Source of the DNA: Beaufortia kweichowensis
Lineage: Eukaryota > Chordata > Actinopteri > Cypriniformes > Gastromyzontidae
DNA: 64,000 nt
Direction of reading: 5' to 3'
Assembly: GCA_019155185.1 (NCBI GenBank)
Contig: CM032795.1
Location: forward strand, 11,263,795 to 11,327,794
The translations under genes and the position numbers were made by a program. Of the stretch, positions 45,161-57,766 are shown piece by piece; positions within the stretch are counted from its first letter, which is position 1, and the number at the start of each line of letters is the position of its first letter. Under the pieces are notes generated by a model. That model saw nothing but the letters and a program-made list of their open reading frames with translations. It did no database searches and was not told where the DNA came from.

Positions 45161-48100
45161 GTAAGTCAATCTACTCTATACAATTTCATCATTGATCCTC
45201 TGTTTATTTATGGTTACTTTATAACAGGTGTCTTTAAATCATACATATTGTGACGAAATTCGACCTCAATTGTTATTGACTTGTGTAAAAATACGATTGT
45301 AAACATCTGGGAAAGGATGGCAATACGATCTCCCACAGAGGAATTGACCGAGAACCCATTCCTCCTCTTATTACCGCATAGCCTAGTTGGAATGTGTATT
45401 TTTCTATGGATACACTTGTTTTTTTTTCGACCAAGCCAATAGCCCTGAAAAATTATGTAAAACCATGGTGTTTCTATATAGTTTATCGTGAATGCTCGTA
45501 ATTTATAAACCGAAGTATACGATTTGTGATGTCAATTGATTCTCCGCACAACTGGGTCGAGTGTTTTGGCGACTAGGGAAAACACAAGAAAATGTGTAAA
45601 GGAAGCGCCTGTGGGAATGTGACCATTTGAGCGGAGATAAGTGACGCTTCTAGAGGAGCGTCTTCAGGAATGATGCAGGGTGTGCATAAGAGAGTTTTAA
45701 CAGTTTACTACATTGACTTATCAAAGCTTTCCATCAAGTCAATGTTTAAGAAAGAAAGATATGATATATACTTTATTTTGTCTTATATTTTTCCATTTTT
45801 CTGGTATCAGTCGTGCAAAGTGTACCAGTTCAACGCACCGGCTGCTCTGTTGAAATAGTGAGTGAATGTTGTAGTAACATTCGTCTCACGTAATGTCTGC
45901 ATGAATTGCGCGTGAAGGTGGCATCAGAATGCCAATGGCACGTGCGACAGGCTACAACCGCAGCCAATTTTATTACAGTCGTGATAGTAAGACGGGAGGC
46001 GTGGCTGCGTGCGTGCGTGTGTCTGTCTGTGGCGGGATTTGTACTGTGTGCTCGCGTGAACCCCGACACGACTGCTGAACCCGGGCACCTTGCGATCCGT
46101 CATGTGTTTCGATTAATATCAGTTAAATTGATGACTAGAGACATTACTTACGAATTAAAAGCAGGAGAGGTGGGGTCAGTAAGGGGTTGGCGCGGGGAAA
46201 GCCAGTTTGCGAGGAGGTGTAGACTGGAATACACTGCAGACATGAAGAGAGACCAGCCCCACCTTGTCTGGGGGCTGGAAATGGTAAAACAGGGCTTTTT
46301 TGCTGAAGTGTTAATAATAGCCTACTTTCCAAATTTGTGATTGGACATATTAATTAATTAGCAAGGAATTTTGTTGACAGGAATGTAAGTGAACATTAAA
46401 CATTTTCATTAGTTCTGCTGTAGTACAGATATGTAAATATGCAGAATGCTACATTCATATTCACATAAATTATGTATATGACTAGATCTTTAATCAACTC
46501 TCCAGTTGGCTAATCAGGTAATTGAGAATAAGTGTTGGGTGTGTTCTCAGATTGTAGCTTGTGTAAGTGTGCTTGTTGTGTTTGCATGTGTGCAGGTCTG
46601 GCTGTACCCTACACATAAGGGTCCAAAGGCTATAGTAATGAGAGGTCTATGACCAATATAGTTTACAGTGTCTGTGTGTGTACATACTGTAGTGTATCTA
46701 TCTATTTTTTGTGTGTTTGTGGGCTTGTAAGTGAGTCTGTTAATGGGTTGTATGTGCTTATTAAGATGGACATGTTTGTGCCTGTGTGTGTGTATTCTGT
46801 AACCTGTGAGTGAATGCTTGTATAGACTACACTCTGGCCACTGCATTCAATGCAGACACAATGAGAGTGACTTCTAGTGGCTGGAAAGAGAACAACCTTG
46901 CCATTAAATAGTTTTTTTTTAATTTGTTGAGGCAGCACATGAAGATGGCATGTGTGCTCAGGGAGAGAGGTGAAGAAAAACAGTAAAAGGGGGAACAAGC
47001 CATGCCAAATTCCAGGTTCATGGATGGATTTAAGGGCTGTCATTGTAAAATGGAATAGGAATAGGCAAGAAAGAGAGAACATCGCATGTTCTCACGAGAC
47101 TTCAGGATATATAAGGAAAGAAATTGAAGAGACGTGTGCATGAGAAAAGAGGGCTCAGATGTTTCAGTGTTAAATCTCATTTTTGAGGTTGGGCTTTAGT
47201 CCTGTCCGCTTGTCTGAATGATCCAGGCTTCACGCTGCAGATTTCCTAAAATGACCAAATAGAATTTTGTGTCATCTTTGCATCTGAGCAGCAACATGAT
47301 GTCTATTTCAGACATGAATCAAAGGAAATATGGGGGGAGTAAGGACATATAAGCATGAAACTTCACTAATGTGGCATGGGACAGAATAATGAAAAACTGG
47401 CTAAGATGTAGATTGGAATGAATACCTCAAGCGCTGATATTTGTTATATGCCCAGTAGGGTATCAGTTCATCTGTTTTAAAGTAGTACAGTCCCTTTACA
47501 GTAAAACAGCATAATACTTAGTTAATTTAGTGTTGTTAGGCAGCGGCTATAGTTAGGCACTGCAATTTAGGGGATGTTTTCTGACAGCAAGTATATGAGT
47601 GCATTTACATACACACACAGACCAGTGTTTCCTGTGGTATGTTGGTGTTGCAGTGGCATTGATGAATAGAAGTGCAGAATATACTTACCCACATCCACAC
47701 ATGATCCAACCACTGTATGTGGTAACCACCTAGTGTTTCACATCTTGCTAAAACGCCTAGATGACCTTGAATACAAGAGAAAATAAAATCTTGTTCAGAA
47801 AAATAAAAAGTAAAAAAAGAATAGAAGAGGAAAATGAAGGAGGAGGGTGGGCCAGTGTCATCTGACAAGCAACATCAGTGTTTTAGAGAAAGATTCAGTA
47901 GACCATATCTTGTATACAGCCTTGGGGAACATGAAAGAGGACATTAAATTTTTATGTTTTTTTGCAGAAATAGTTTCTACTGAAGGAATGTATAAAAGGA
48001 ATGTAAAAGCAGTAGAATGACAACCAGACACATTAAAAAAATTACCACCAAAAGTTATGTTTTCTGGGTCCAAAATAGCTACTGCTGCATATTGACATAC

Positions 48101-48899
48101 ATTTTTATATTGTCCACCTTGTGGTTGAATAGTATGTCATATATATTTTGGTGTAGGAGATACACTTTTAGGGATCACAAGTGATGGATGTATTGAGAAT
48201 AGCTAAGGTTGAGAATGTGTATGTGTTAATGTTTTCTTCATTAGATGTGTAGGAGTCTTGATATGCTGAAGAATCATCATGTGACTGTATCTGGCACTGT
48301 GCTGCTATGAAACTGGGGAGTCCTTCACAACTGGGGCATAGCAGGTTACCACATATTTTCTGTTATTTATGCCAGTGATTCCCAGCCAGGTGTCCAGGTA
48401 TCCCAAATGGTACCTGGTTCCAGGGGGGGACATGGAAAGATTCATTATCTTTCAACTTGTAATGATTAAGCTAATGATTTTTTTCAATTACTATTTTAAT
48501 GATAAAAACAACGTGTGTGTAATGTGTGCTAGATTTATACATTACTTGGCGAGTCTTTCCTCTAAAGCATTGTTTTTTTTTCTTTCTTTAATTACATTAA
48601 TGATGATGTTAAGTTACATTCTAATACATTTCTGAGTAATATATTTCTGGTTTATGTTAATAAAGGGTTCTTACTGATGTACTATGGGGGGGGCACTGAT
48701 TTATGTTACTGTCCTGATTGAAGGATAGTAATTCCTGCTTGTTTTGTGTGTTATGTGTGGGCTGTGTGTTTAAGTTTGTCATGATTGTGATTGTGTGTGT
48801 GGCTGTTTTAAAGAAAAATGTGAGTAGACTCTAGGTGGTTAGCACTGGAAAATATTTTTGCTTCTGTCATCACAGCACACATCCTTGTCCTTATCCCAC

Positions 48900-48903
<4 letters not shown>

Positions 48904-48958
<55 letters not shown>
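48904..48958. repeat. (CA)n microsatellite
   Basis: An uninterrupted CA run of about 55 bp. Shorter CA/TG tracts lie around 49065 and 49950. Confidence 0.95.
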
Positions 48959-48960
<2 letters not shown>

Positions 48961-50964
48961 CAGACACAGACACCAGCAGTTCTTTGTTCACTTTAAAGGC
49001 TTAGTATGAAATAAATAAAACTCAGCACATGGAACAATTGTGCAAGAGCACATGCACACACACACACACATGAAACAATACTTAAAACAAAAAAGTCTTC
49101 CCCTGGGATGAGCATGTGAAAAGGTCCATTACTCCACCGTCTGCCCTTGGCTTAGCATGTGTGGGTGTTTGTACTGCTGTGTGTGCTTCTGTTTGCATGT
49201 TTGTGCATACATGCAGTGCATGTGCAAACACACATATGAAATTCAGATGCTCAGATCAGCTGCTCCCCAAAACAGACGATGATTTGTGAAGTCAAAATCA
49301 TTGTTTAATATATACATGGTAAATTCAGTATAATGTCTGAGAATTTATTTGCTAGGCCTTATGGATGATTAGTGTCATTCTGTATGAATTTAATGATTTT
49401 TTTGTTTTCGAAAAATAAACACGTATTGATAAAAATGAATGATCATTCCCAGAAAATCCCAAAGAGCAAGAGATTTTAATCCTGTTTCTGAAAACAATGG
49501 TCTACATGCATGAACTAGCAAATCTGATCCTGCGTCTATAATCACTTGCTTCCATACAGTATAGAATGGGAAAAAGAGTATGTAAAATAAATAAATCTGG
49601 GTACTAATCTAATTCAGTACATACAGCCAGAGTACATGACTTTGAATGCAGGGTTGGTTTAGATTAGCGGTTAGATTAGAGTTTTAACTATTTTCTGCAG
49701 GAAAATTGATCTTCAGAAGCATGATTGAAAAACGCTGCCATAAATTTCTCTTCTCAAATGTGTCCCACTTCACAAGTATTTGCACTATGTTCCGAAAAGC
49801 TTTTCATTTTTAGTACAGTGTGCATGCACAAAGAAATGAAAAGTATAAAAGCGTGTTACCTTTTCCTCTTTAGCTGTTGTTAAATTGTGGACTTACCGGA
49901 CATGTGTTTGTGTGGTCGTGTTGGTACGTGTGTGTTTGCATACATATTGGCATGCATATGTTTGTGTGTGTGTTTGTGTAGTGTGTCACCTTGATTACTG
50001 CAGTTTCCAATGAACATCATGGAGCCAAGGACAAACTAGAAGAAGAGAGAACAAGGGAAGGAGAAAATAGAGAAGGAGGGGGAGAGGAGGTCAGCGAGTG
50101 CCTCTGTGAATAAAGTGAGAGAGTGAAAATTGGATGCAGAGAAAAAGGAAAAGAGCGTAAAACAGCAGTGGAAGGGAGGAGAGACACAGTAGAAATATAT
50201 TTTGTCAGCTTGCAGAAAAAGGCAAACGGTGGATAGCCCCCCGGTGAGGGGACACTTTGTCTCGATAAAACACACCCAGACACATGTTCACATGAGTTGT
50301 GTGTCTCAGCGATGGGTTGGTGCGGCTCCTCCATCGTTCCTCGCTAATTGGCAGTCTGCTGCAGTGCTCAGGGTGTGCTGGTGTGTGATTGCTCGCGTGT
50401 AAGGGTGTTTTCCAGACGGTGCAAACACACACAGCAGCTACTCTCTCGCTGGAATATTTCTTCTCTGAAGAGACAGACAGAAAGACTGTTGTTTTTTCAG
50501 CTGCTTAAAGATGGGGGATAGTTCCTTATGTTCCATATGTGTAAGGTTGCCATCTTGATTGAGTAGCAGAGAGAATACAATAAATGTATCTGTGAGAACT
50601 AAAAATATTTATGATGTGTGCAGTATGTGCCACGCAAAAAGGTATCACCTATCCAAAAGCTGTGATTTTTAGGTGATGTGAGGTTTTCGATTAATTGACA
50701 GACGAGGGAATATAGGGAATAGAGGGAATATTCCAAAATAAAAAATGTTGAGACATGAAAAAAAGAAAGAGAGGGCAAAAAATGAGATGAGGGGAAAGAA
50801 AAGAGAGGGCGGAATGGAGAACTGGTATTAGTGTAACTACATTATATGTAAGGACCAGATCGATGCAGGTCAGTATGTCACCATGAGAACTATGCTCACA
50901 CACATGCACAAAAGGCCAAACCAGTAAAAGAAATTTTGTTTTAAACCTGTCCCAAAAGCGAAAG

Positions 50965-51100
50965 AGAAGCTCAATTGCATTAGCAGTGCAAAGGTCATAA
51001 GTTCAAATCTTGGGAAACACACATACTGATAAAAAATATATATCAAGTGATTGCACTTGTATGTCAGTTTGGGTAAAAGCGTCTGCCAAATGCAATGTCT
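50965..51100 (+). mobile_element. tRNA-derived SINE
   Basis: A B-box-like GGTCATAAGTTCAAATCTTG at about 50993 is followed by a linker and the tail GGTAAAAGCGTCTGCCAAATG, the usual 3' end of cyprinid tRNA-derived SINEs. It lacks the structure of a functional tRNA gene. Confidence 0.6.
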
Positions 51101-52744
51101 AAGATGGACATTCTATACATTGAAAACAGAAAAGCACTAAAAATTATCTTTCCATGTGTCTCCTTTGTGTGAGTTATTATTTACTAAAAATCTTGCTCAC
51201 GTGGGATTTTATTAGGTACCAACTCTATAAATTCCATCTCATTTCAGTTATTTCATGTGCTACATTTTGTTTACATTAGTCTAATGTATTTTAGTCGAAT
51301 CATGGTAAAAAGATATAAAACAATCACACACAATCACTTTAATCAGATTTTCTGATTCTGATTCCATCTCTAGTCTGTTTTTCCTGCACGTTGCAGTATT
51401 GACTGTATGTCTTCATTATAGTAGTTTAGCTTATCCATAGTCTTACACAACATAATGACTTCCTAACTGTCCAAACTGTTCTTTTCCACAGCAGGGTATG
51501 CTTTTTATTTGTTCTACATTTGAATGTAGTAAAAGTGAGAGATCTTTCTGGTTCATGAGAGACTTTGATAAAGTAAAGTACAGTGGACATATTCTCGCAT
51601 ACATACACACAGACTGGAAGCCTACAGTGTGAACATTGAGCTAGAAGAGGAGAGAGATGCAGACAGACAGAGAGAGATGTGGAAGGCAGTAGACAGTGTT
51701 GCTAGGAGACCGCACACAGTGACTGGTGTGAGAGACATGGTTTCACATCCCTCCCCCATTCCCACAACACACTTCCTTTCCTCCCTTCCCGTTTTTTCAT
51801 GTCCATTCTGGTGAGCACTGTCTCCATATTCCTCTCCATTCATCTTTTTACACTCGTCCTCCTGTCCGTCTGATCTCATCTATCTATCCGCTCATTTCTC
51901 TCTTCTTTTGCTCTTCATCTCTTTCTACATCTGAGGTCCCTTCATCTTTCTAAGCACCTTCTGTCAGACTCTTTAACCTTGCCCAACCTCTCAAATTCGG
52001 TCTCCTCCCTCCTTTCTCGTAATCGCCATCTCTTTATCTGCTCTACCTCTTACTCTGTCTCTATATCTAATTCATCTCTGTCTCTCTCTAGCTCGCTTTC
52101 TCATTCACACTGTCATTTAGTATGAAAGCACACTGAGGTTCAGAACTGACAGGAGAGCAGTCGCCAAAGCGACAGCTGGCTGGTCACCATGACAACAGCC
52201 AGGTGCAGTGTAATGGGACAATACGAGAGGTATGGCTTATGTGACTTGACACACATATGTGCTCACGTAGATTGTGGAGAAACTAAAAATTCGATTAAAA
52301 ATGAACTAATTTACACATATTAGTGTTGGTCTGCATTTCAATTTTTGGACATATTTATATTTTTGGACATACTTATGCATGTTTGTGTGGTAAATGCATT
52401 GGCTGGTGTGTGTGTATGATATGTATAAATCATGCTCCCATCTGCTCCTGAGCTTTAATAGTCTATAAGAACTGACCTTATGACCCACATCCCCATTAAC
52501 AAGTATGTGTATGTCTTACCTGCACATTACCACAGCTGCACGAAAAGCCTCATTGAATATTGTGTGTTTAAATATGTGTGTTGACAATTGACTATTCTTT
52601 GCTTGATTTTATTTTACTTTTGTGGCTTGTGGGTTTGTACAGTTTGTCTTTGTGTCATCTGTTATTATCTCTCTATACAGTTTTATAATTTTGAAAATTA
52701 TATTATATTAATTTTATAATTTTTGAAAAAAACATTTTTTTGAT

Positions 52745-52935
52745 TTTTCTGTTTTCTACATAAAATCATTCTACGTAATGTAAAGAATATTCTGTGAAAA
52801 TTTAACATTGATATCTTTAATATTGTCTGAGTAAGGTCATGTCAAAAATTAAAATCATAGTGAAATTAATAGGTGAAGACTTTGATGCTTATCTCAGAAT
52901 TAGATTTTTAGACTTTAGCCTGGTTTTCACAGTAT
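52745..52935. repeat. Dispersed repeat, copy 2
   Basis: Partner of 41615-41835, sharing CTGTTTTCTACATAAAATCA, AATCATAGTGA and GACTTTAGCCTGGTTTTCAC in the same order. Confidence 0.65.
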
Positions 52936-53195
52936 GTATATAAAGTGTAAAGAAATTTAGATTGAACTGGTATCTATAAAGAATTTTTTATGCTCACTAA
53001 CTTAGTGGTCAGTATTACCTTTGTATTGGAAACAGTATCAGGCTTTGGCACTTTTTTCAGCCGTAATGTTTGAAATAGTATCTGTGATGCTGCGTTTGAA
53101 ATGCGCTGAGTAAAGTAACAATACCTTCGTATTTACTGGTTCTTTGTTATATACGGTATCAGTTTCCATGTTGTGGAAGGTATTGATCTCTGCTT

Positions 53196-53420
53196 AAAAG
53201 GATAGTTCACCCAAAAATAAAAATGATTTTATTATTTACTCACCCTCATGTCATGTCAAACCTGAATGACTTTCTTGCTTCAGCAGAACACAGAAAAAGA
53301 TATTTTGCAAAACGCTGGTTACCGGCACCCATTCACTTTCATAGTATGGACACAAGGTGCAATAGAAGTCAATGGGTGCCGGTAACCAGCGTTTTACAAA
53401 ATATCTTCTTTTGTGTTTCA
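53196..53420. mobile_element. Cyprinid palindromic repeat (GGATAGTTCACCC family)
   Basis: Begins GGATAGTTCACCCAAAAAT and TTACTCACCCTCATGTCAT, a very abundant cyprinid sequence. The core is a near-perfect inverted repeat of about 40 bp: AACGCTGGTTACCGGCACCC at 53310 against its complement at about 53375-53395. Degraded relatives start at about 54540 and 60238. Confidence 0.75.
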
Positions 53421-54537
53421 AGCAAGGCAGTAACCACACTTTCACAATTCTCCTGAAATCTCTCCTGCCACCAAAATCTTGCCTGTTATAGCCTTGATGA
53501 CCTTTCATTGATTCCTGTTTAAGTTTATACACTACAAACAGCAAGGCAAACCTGTCTACCTCTAGCTACAACTCTCATGTGTGTTAGATGAACATGTAAA
53601 TCAGTGTGTTATAAATATATATGATGTGTGTTGGGTACGTTTTCTAATTTACAATATATATTGTGTATTAACAAAGATGTAGTTATATAAAGACACTCAG
53701 AATAGTAGCAAAACTAGTTCAAGCCTTTAAAGATTTTTTTCTTGAGCATTGGGGTTATGTAGGTTAGAAAAACTGGTGGAATCACTTGGAACGGTATCAC
53801 CAGACAAGGACAGCGGTGGATAAGCAAGACGGAAGATCAGAGGTTATCTCTTGGAGGATTGGTTTGAGGTGATTTTACAATGAGAAGCTGGAGTGTGATG
53901 GTCTCTAATGAGGTCATCAGTGGAGTGGATGACTGGATCATGCGGTGGGTTGTGTCAGTGCTGGTAGAGATGAGTTGAATATCATGACCAATTTCAAAAT
54001 GTTTTCACTTTGCCTCTGTGATTCAGTTTGATTCGTCATTAAGTGTGGATGTGGGAGGAAGTGGGTGAGCGAGGAGAACGATGAAGAGGTTAAAACAGCT
54101 TGCTTTGGTTACAGATTGAACTGACAATGAAATGGAAATACAAGAACACGTGTTGCTGATTTGCATGTCTAAGGTTTAGAGAAAAGTGTGGTATGTCCTA
54201 GGTTTTTTAGAGTGATTCTGTTGTCCATAAATGCCCCAGTGCGATATTTTCAGTAAAAGTAACTGGATAATCCTTTTTACAGTACCATTCATTTTATTAC
54301 CAGGCTATCAAACACATTGCACTCTATATGCCTGAGCTGCCAACTCTGGCTCACATTTGTATCGTTTTAATTATAAAGCCATTTGTAGTTTGACACTTAT
54401 TTATTTTTCAGAAATGGCCCCTTAAGGATCCAACCGCACTTTTAGTGTGGTTTCTGCAATTTATTCTTTAATTATTTTCTTTTTTTTACAGTATTCTCTT
54501 TATGCTTGTTTTTCTTTTGACGATTGTGATTCTCATT

Positions 54538-54900
54538 AAAGGTGTAGTTCATTCACATAAAAAGTCATAATTTTTTCACCCTCATGCCACCCCTGCTGTA
54601 TACATTTTATGTATAGTCCATGGTTACAATTGCTAAATCAGCTTAAAACGTTCATTGTTTACTCTCACAAATGCATTGTTTCGCTTTAGAAGACATTATT
54701 AACCCACTGGACTCATTTCGATTAAGTTAAGGATGTATGTGCTTTTTGGAACTGCACCATTTTGAGCCCTGTATATTAAAATAAATGATGCCATTTCAAT
54801 AAAATGATTGTTCAACTGATGAAAACAAAACATATACAGCTGGGATGGCATGGGAGTGAGTAAATTATGTGAGAATTTCTATATTTGGGAGAACTACTCT
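54538..54900. repeat. Diverged copy of the GGATAGTTCACCC family
   Basis: AAAGGTGTAGTTCATTCACA followed by TCACCCTCATGCCAC marks the start. The end (GGGAGTGAGTAAATTATG near 54851) matches the usual far end of this family in inverted form. Confidence 0.5.
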
Positions 54901-56652
54901 TTTAAGTGATTTTTGCTGTGTTGTTGTTGTTGTCCTTGCTAAAGAGTTGTGTTTAGATACTGGTCCCTCTTATGGGATGTCTCCTGGTGTCTCCTAAAGT
55001 CTTCTTAATTAGCTTAACCTAGAAGATTTCCCTGGTTGACTAGCTCCACCAACTTCAATAAGTTTTGCTGGAAATGGGAACAAACGTGTGGGAGAAAATT
55101 GAGCCAATGGAAATACAATCACTTCTAACCATGAAAGTAATGCTGTGTTCTGGGAATACTGAAGGAAGAGTGTTCAGTTCATCTTGGGGCAAGGACAAGC
55201 AACAACAAGATTTAATGTAACGGGATGAGTGATAGACAACCCGTGATAGGCCCAATGGGAAAAATATACTTCTGTCCGAATATATGTGAGAAAGTCAATG
55301 TGAATTGAGAGGCAGCCCTTCAACGATTGCGGTCTATAGAAGCGTTTAGTGGAGGTTAGACGAGGTTATATGAGGTAAGATGAGATTCTGGCAATGGTAG
55401 AGCATCTTTTAAGTGGTATTTACATCAGGAATAGGATACAGAAGCATATTTTGTCTTGGCTGCTGCTAATAGAGAGAGAAGTACTGCACTTTCCAGACTT
55501 ATGTACCATGTCCACTATATCCTTGGATGGAGTTGTAGAGATTTGAGAGTCTTTTCTTGTCTCTTATCTCTCATAGATCTTTTGTTGACTCTTTGCATTT
55601 GGAGTAGAGCAAATGCTGTAAAGTCTAAAATGGATGAATGAAAACTGACAAGAAATACTGTCCTGGTATTGCTTGACACAAATACTCATTCAGATGAAAC
55701 GCCATAAATCAGAAAAGCGGACACACTGACAGGTTGAACTGCTCACTACAGTAGACTTTCATGGGTTTTCATAGATTTTGGAACAATAACAAAAATCTGT
55801 AAGCAATGCTTGAATAAAAACAAGAATTGTCATCAGAGTGATGCAAGCAGCTGGTAATATGTTTTGTGTGATTGTATGAACATAAAAATGACTAGTATGA
55901 GCTTCATCTATGGCTGTGTTGAGCACTGCTTCAGTCTCTCTGTTGATTCAGTAAAAGATTGCTGGGTCATTGTTTAGTTTCTCTGTTTTCTCTGTCATTT
56001 CTCTGTATTTGGTATCAGTATTGATTAGTAATCTCTGATCTTTAATCTTTCTCAGTGGTGATATAGTACTATTCTCTGTTTATACAGTATCAGTTTGTGT
56101 TGCCGTGGATAAAAAGTCCCAAAATGTCGATATAAGCTGGATGACTCGATGACACTCTGTATTGCTCCATATTCTTCTCCAGCTTCTCTCTACTGTAAGC
56201 TTTGACCCAATTTATCATGAAGTTTAACTTGCAGGCATGGCCTTAATGGGTAATTATATAAATTCATTTATTTTTCATTCATTGCTCTTCTTTGAGTCTA
56301 AAAGAACGAAACTACGTGTCTCAGTAGACTGCATCTGTTTGCGTCCGTATTTTACGTGTCTGGTTGGTCATGTGTGAGATTATGAATGTGATGCATGACC
56401 GCATAAATGAATGCCTGGATCTGCATGAATCATTATGTGGTGTGTTTGTTTATGTAATAAATGTGTTTATTGACTATGGGACTGTCTGAACATGCAGCAT
56501 TCTTCTACCTAGAAGTATCCAGTTATGTTTCTGTGTGTTACCTAGCAATACTGCTGATGTGTTCTTCATCCACAGAGCGAACATACTGTACACCTATCTG
56601 CACATTCAGCGACATACTCAGCTAGGAACATAAACCCACTTACCTTACTCAC

Positions 56653-56789
<137 letters not shown>

Positions 56790-57766
56790 TGGAAAAACAC
56801 TGGAAAAGCACAACACTTGACAGCTGTATCCTTTTTAGCCAATCAGAGCCCTCTTTCGTAGTGCCCAGCGTTCAAACTCGGTACACTCTGTAGAATATCT
56901 GCCCCACAACAAGCTCGCTCTCTCCCTCTTTCTTACTCTAGCTAACTTGTTCTCTCTAGCTTTCTCTCTCTTGCCAGAAAGCCTGTGTACTACATGTGAC
57001 AGGCTGCATTACAGACTGCAGATTTACACAGGCACAGCCAGGGCAGCCTGGGGGCCTGAAGCCAACTGAGCCTCTCATGCTTACTCAGATTCTTCCTCAG
57101 AGAGAGAGAGATGCTTTTTATAGGCTGCTGTAAAGAAGATACAGATAAAGTGAAGTTGCAGTGCTGAAAAATAACAGATATTTATAAAAAGTTGTGACAT
57201 TATGCTCTTTCCCATGAACTTTATATCGAATATTGAATTTAATAGAATAAGGACCAGCTGGCATTTAAAGTTTCCGACAACTTGTTTGGCAGTTTTGCCT
57301 GACTTTAGTTGACACAAAAATAAAATTCTTTATTTACTTGCAGATTGTTTAAAACTTACATGACTTAGATTGTTCCTTGAAGTTTATGTCAGAAGAAAAT
57401 CAAAATAACAGTTTTTAAAATTGCTCACCATTTACCTGAGTTCATATTAGAAGTATTAATAAACAAAATCTTTTATAAGGTATTTAAAAAAATATTTTTA
57501 TATTTTCACCATATAAAACATGACTAAATGAGTTGTTCACTGATCCTGTTCTTACATGTACTTAATCAGTGATTTGGTTGCAGTGAATGAGAAAATGTTT
57601 AATAAATAATTTAGATTTAAAGAAAGTTTGGAATTGCTTTCTTGATGTTATTAAATATACAAACTATTTTAATTACCCAGTGCCTCCATTTTCCTCCTTT
57701 TTTTTAGGTAACTGGGACAGGGAACACCTTCAAAAACCTCTCTGCTCATAATTGGTTCTCTATACC

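Noticed and set aside
45906..46340. 144-codon plus-strand frame
   Set aside because: No domain, no splice or start context, and within the putative first intron of nyap1; length alone is not evidence.
50965..51100. tRNA-like B box
   Set aside because: It has a SINE 3' tail and no cloverleaf; a SINE rather than a tRNA gene.
53223..53544. 77- and 97-codon frames on opposite strands
   Set aside because: They translate the palindromic core of the cyprinid repeat.
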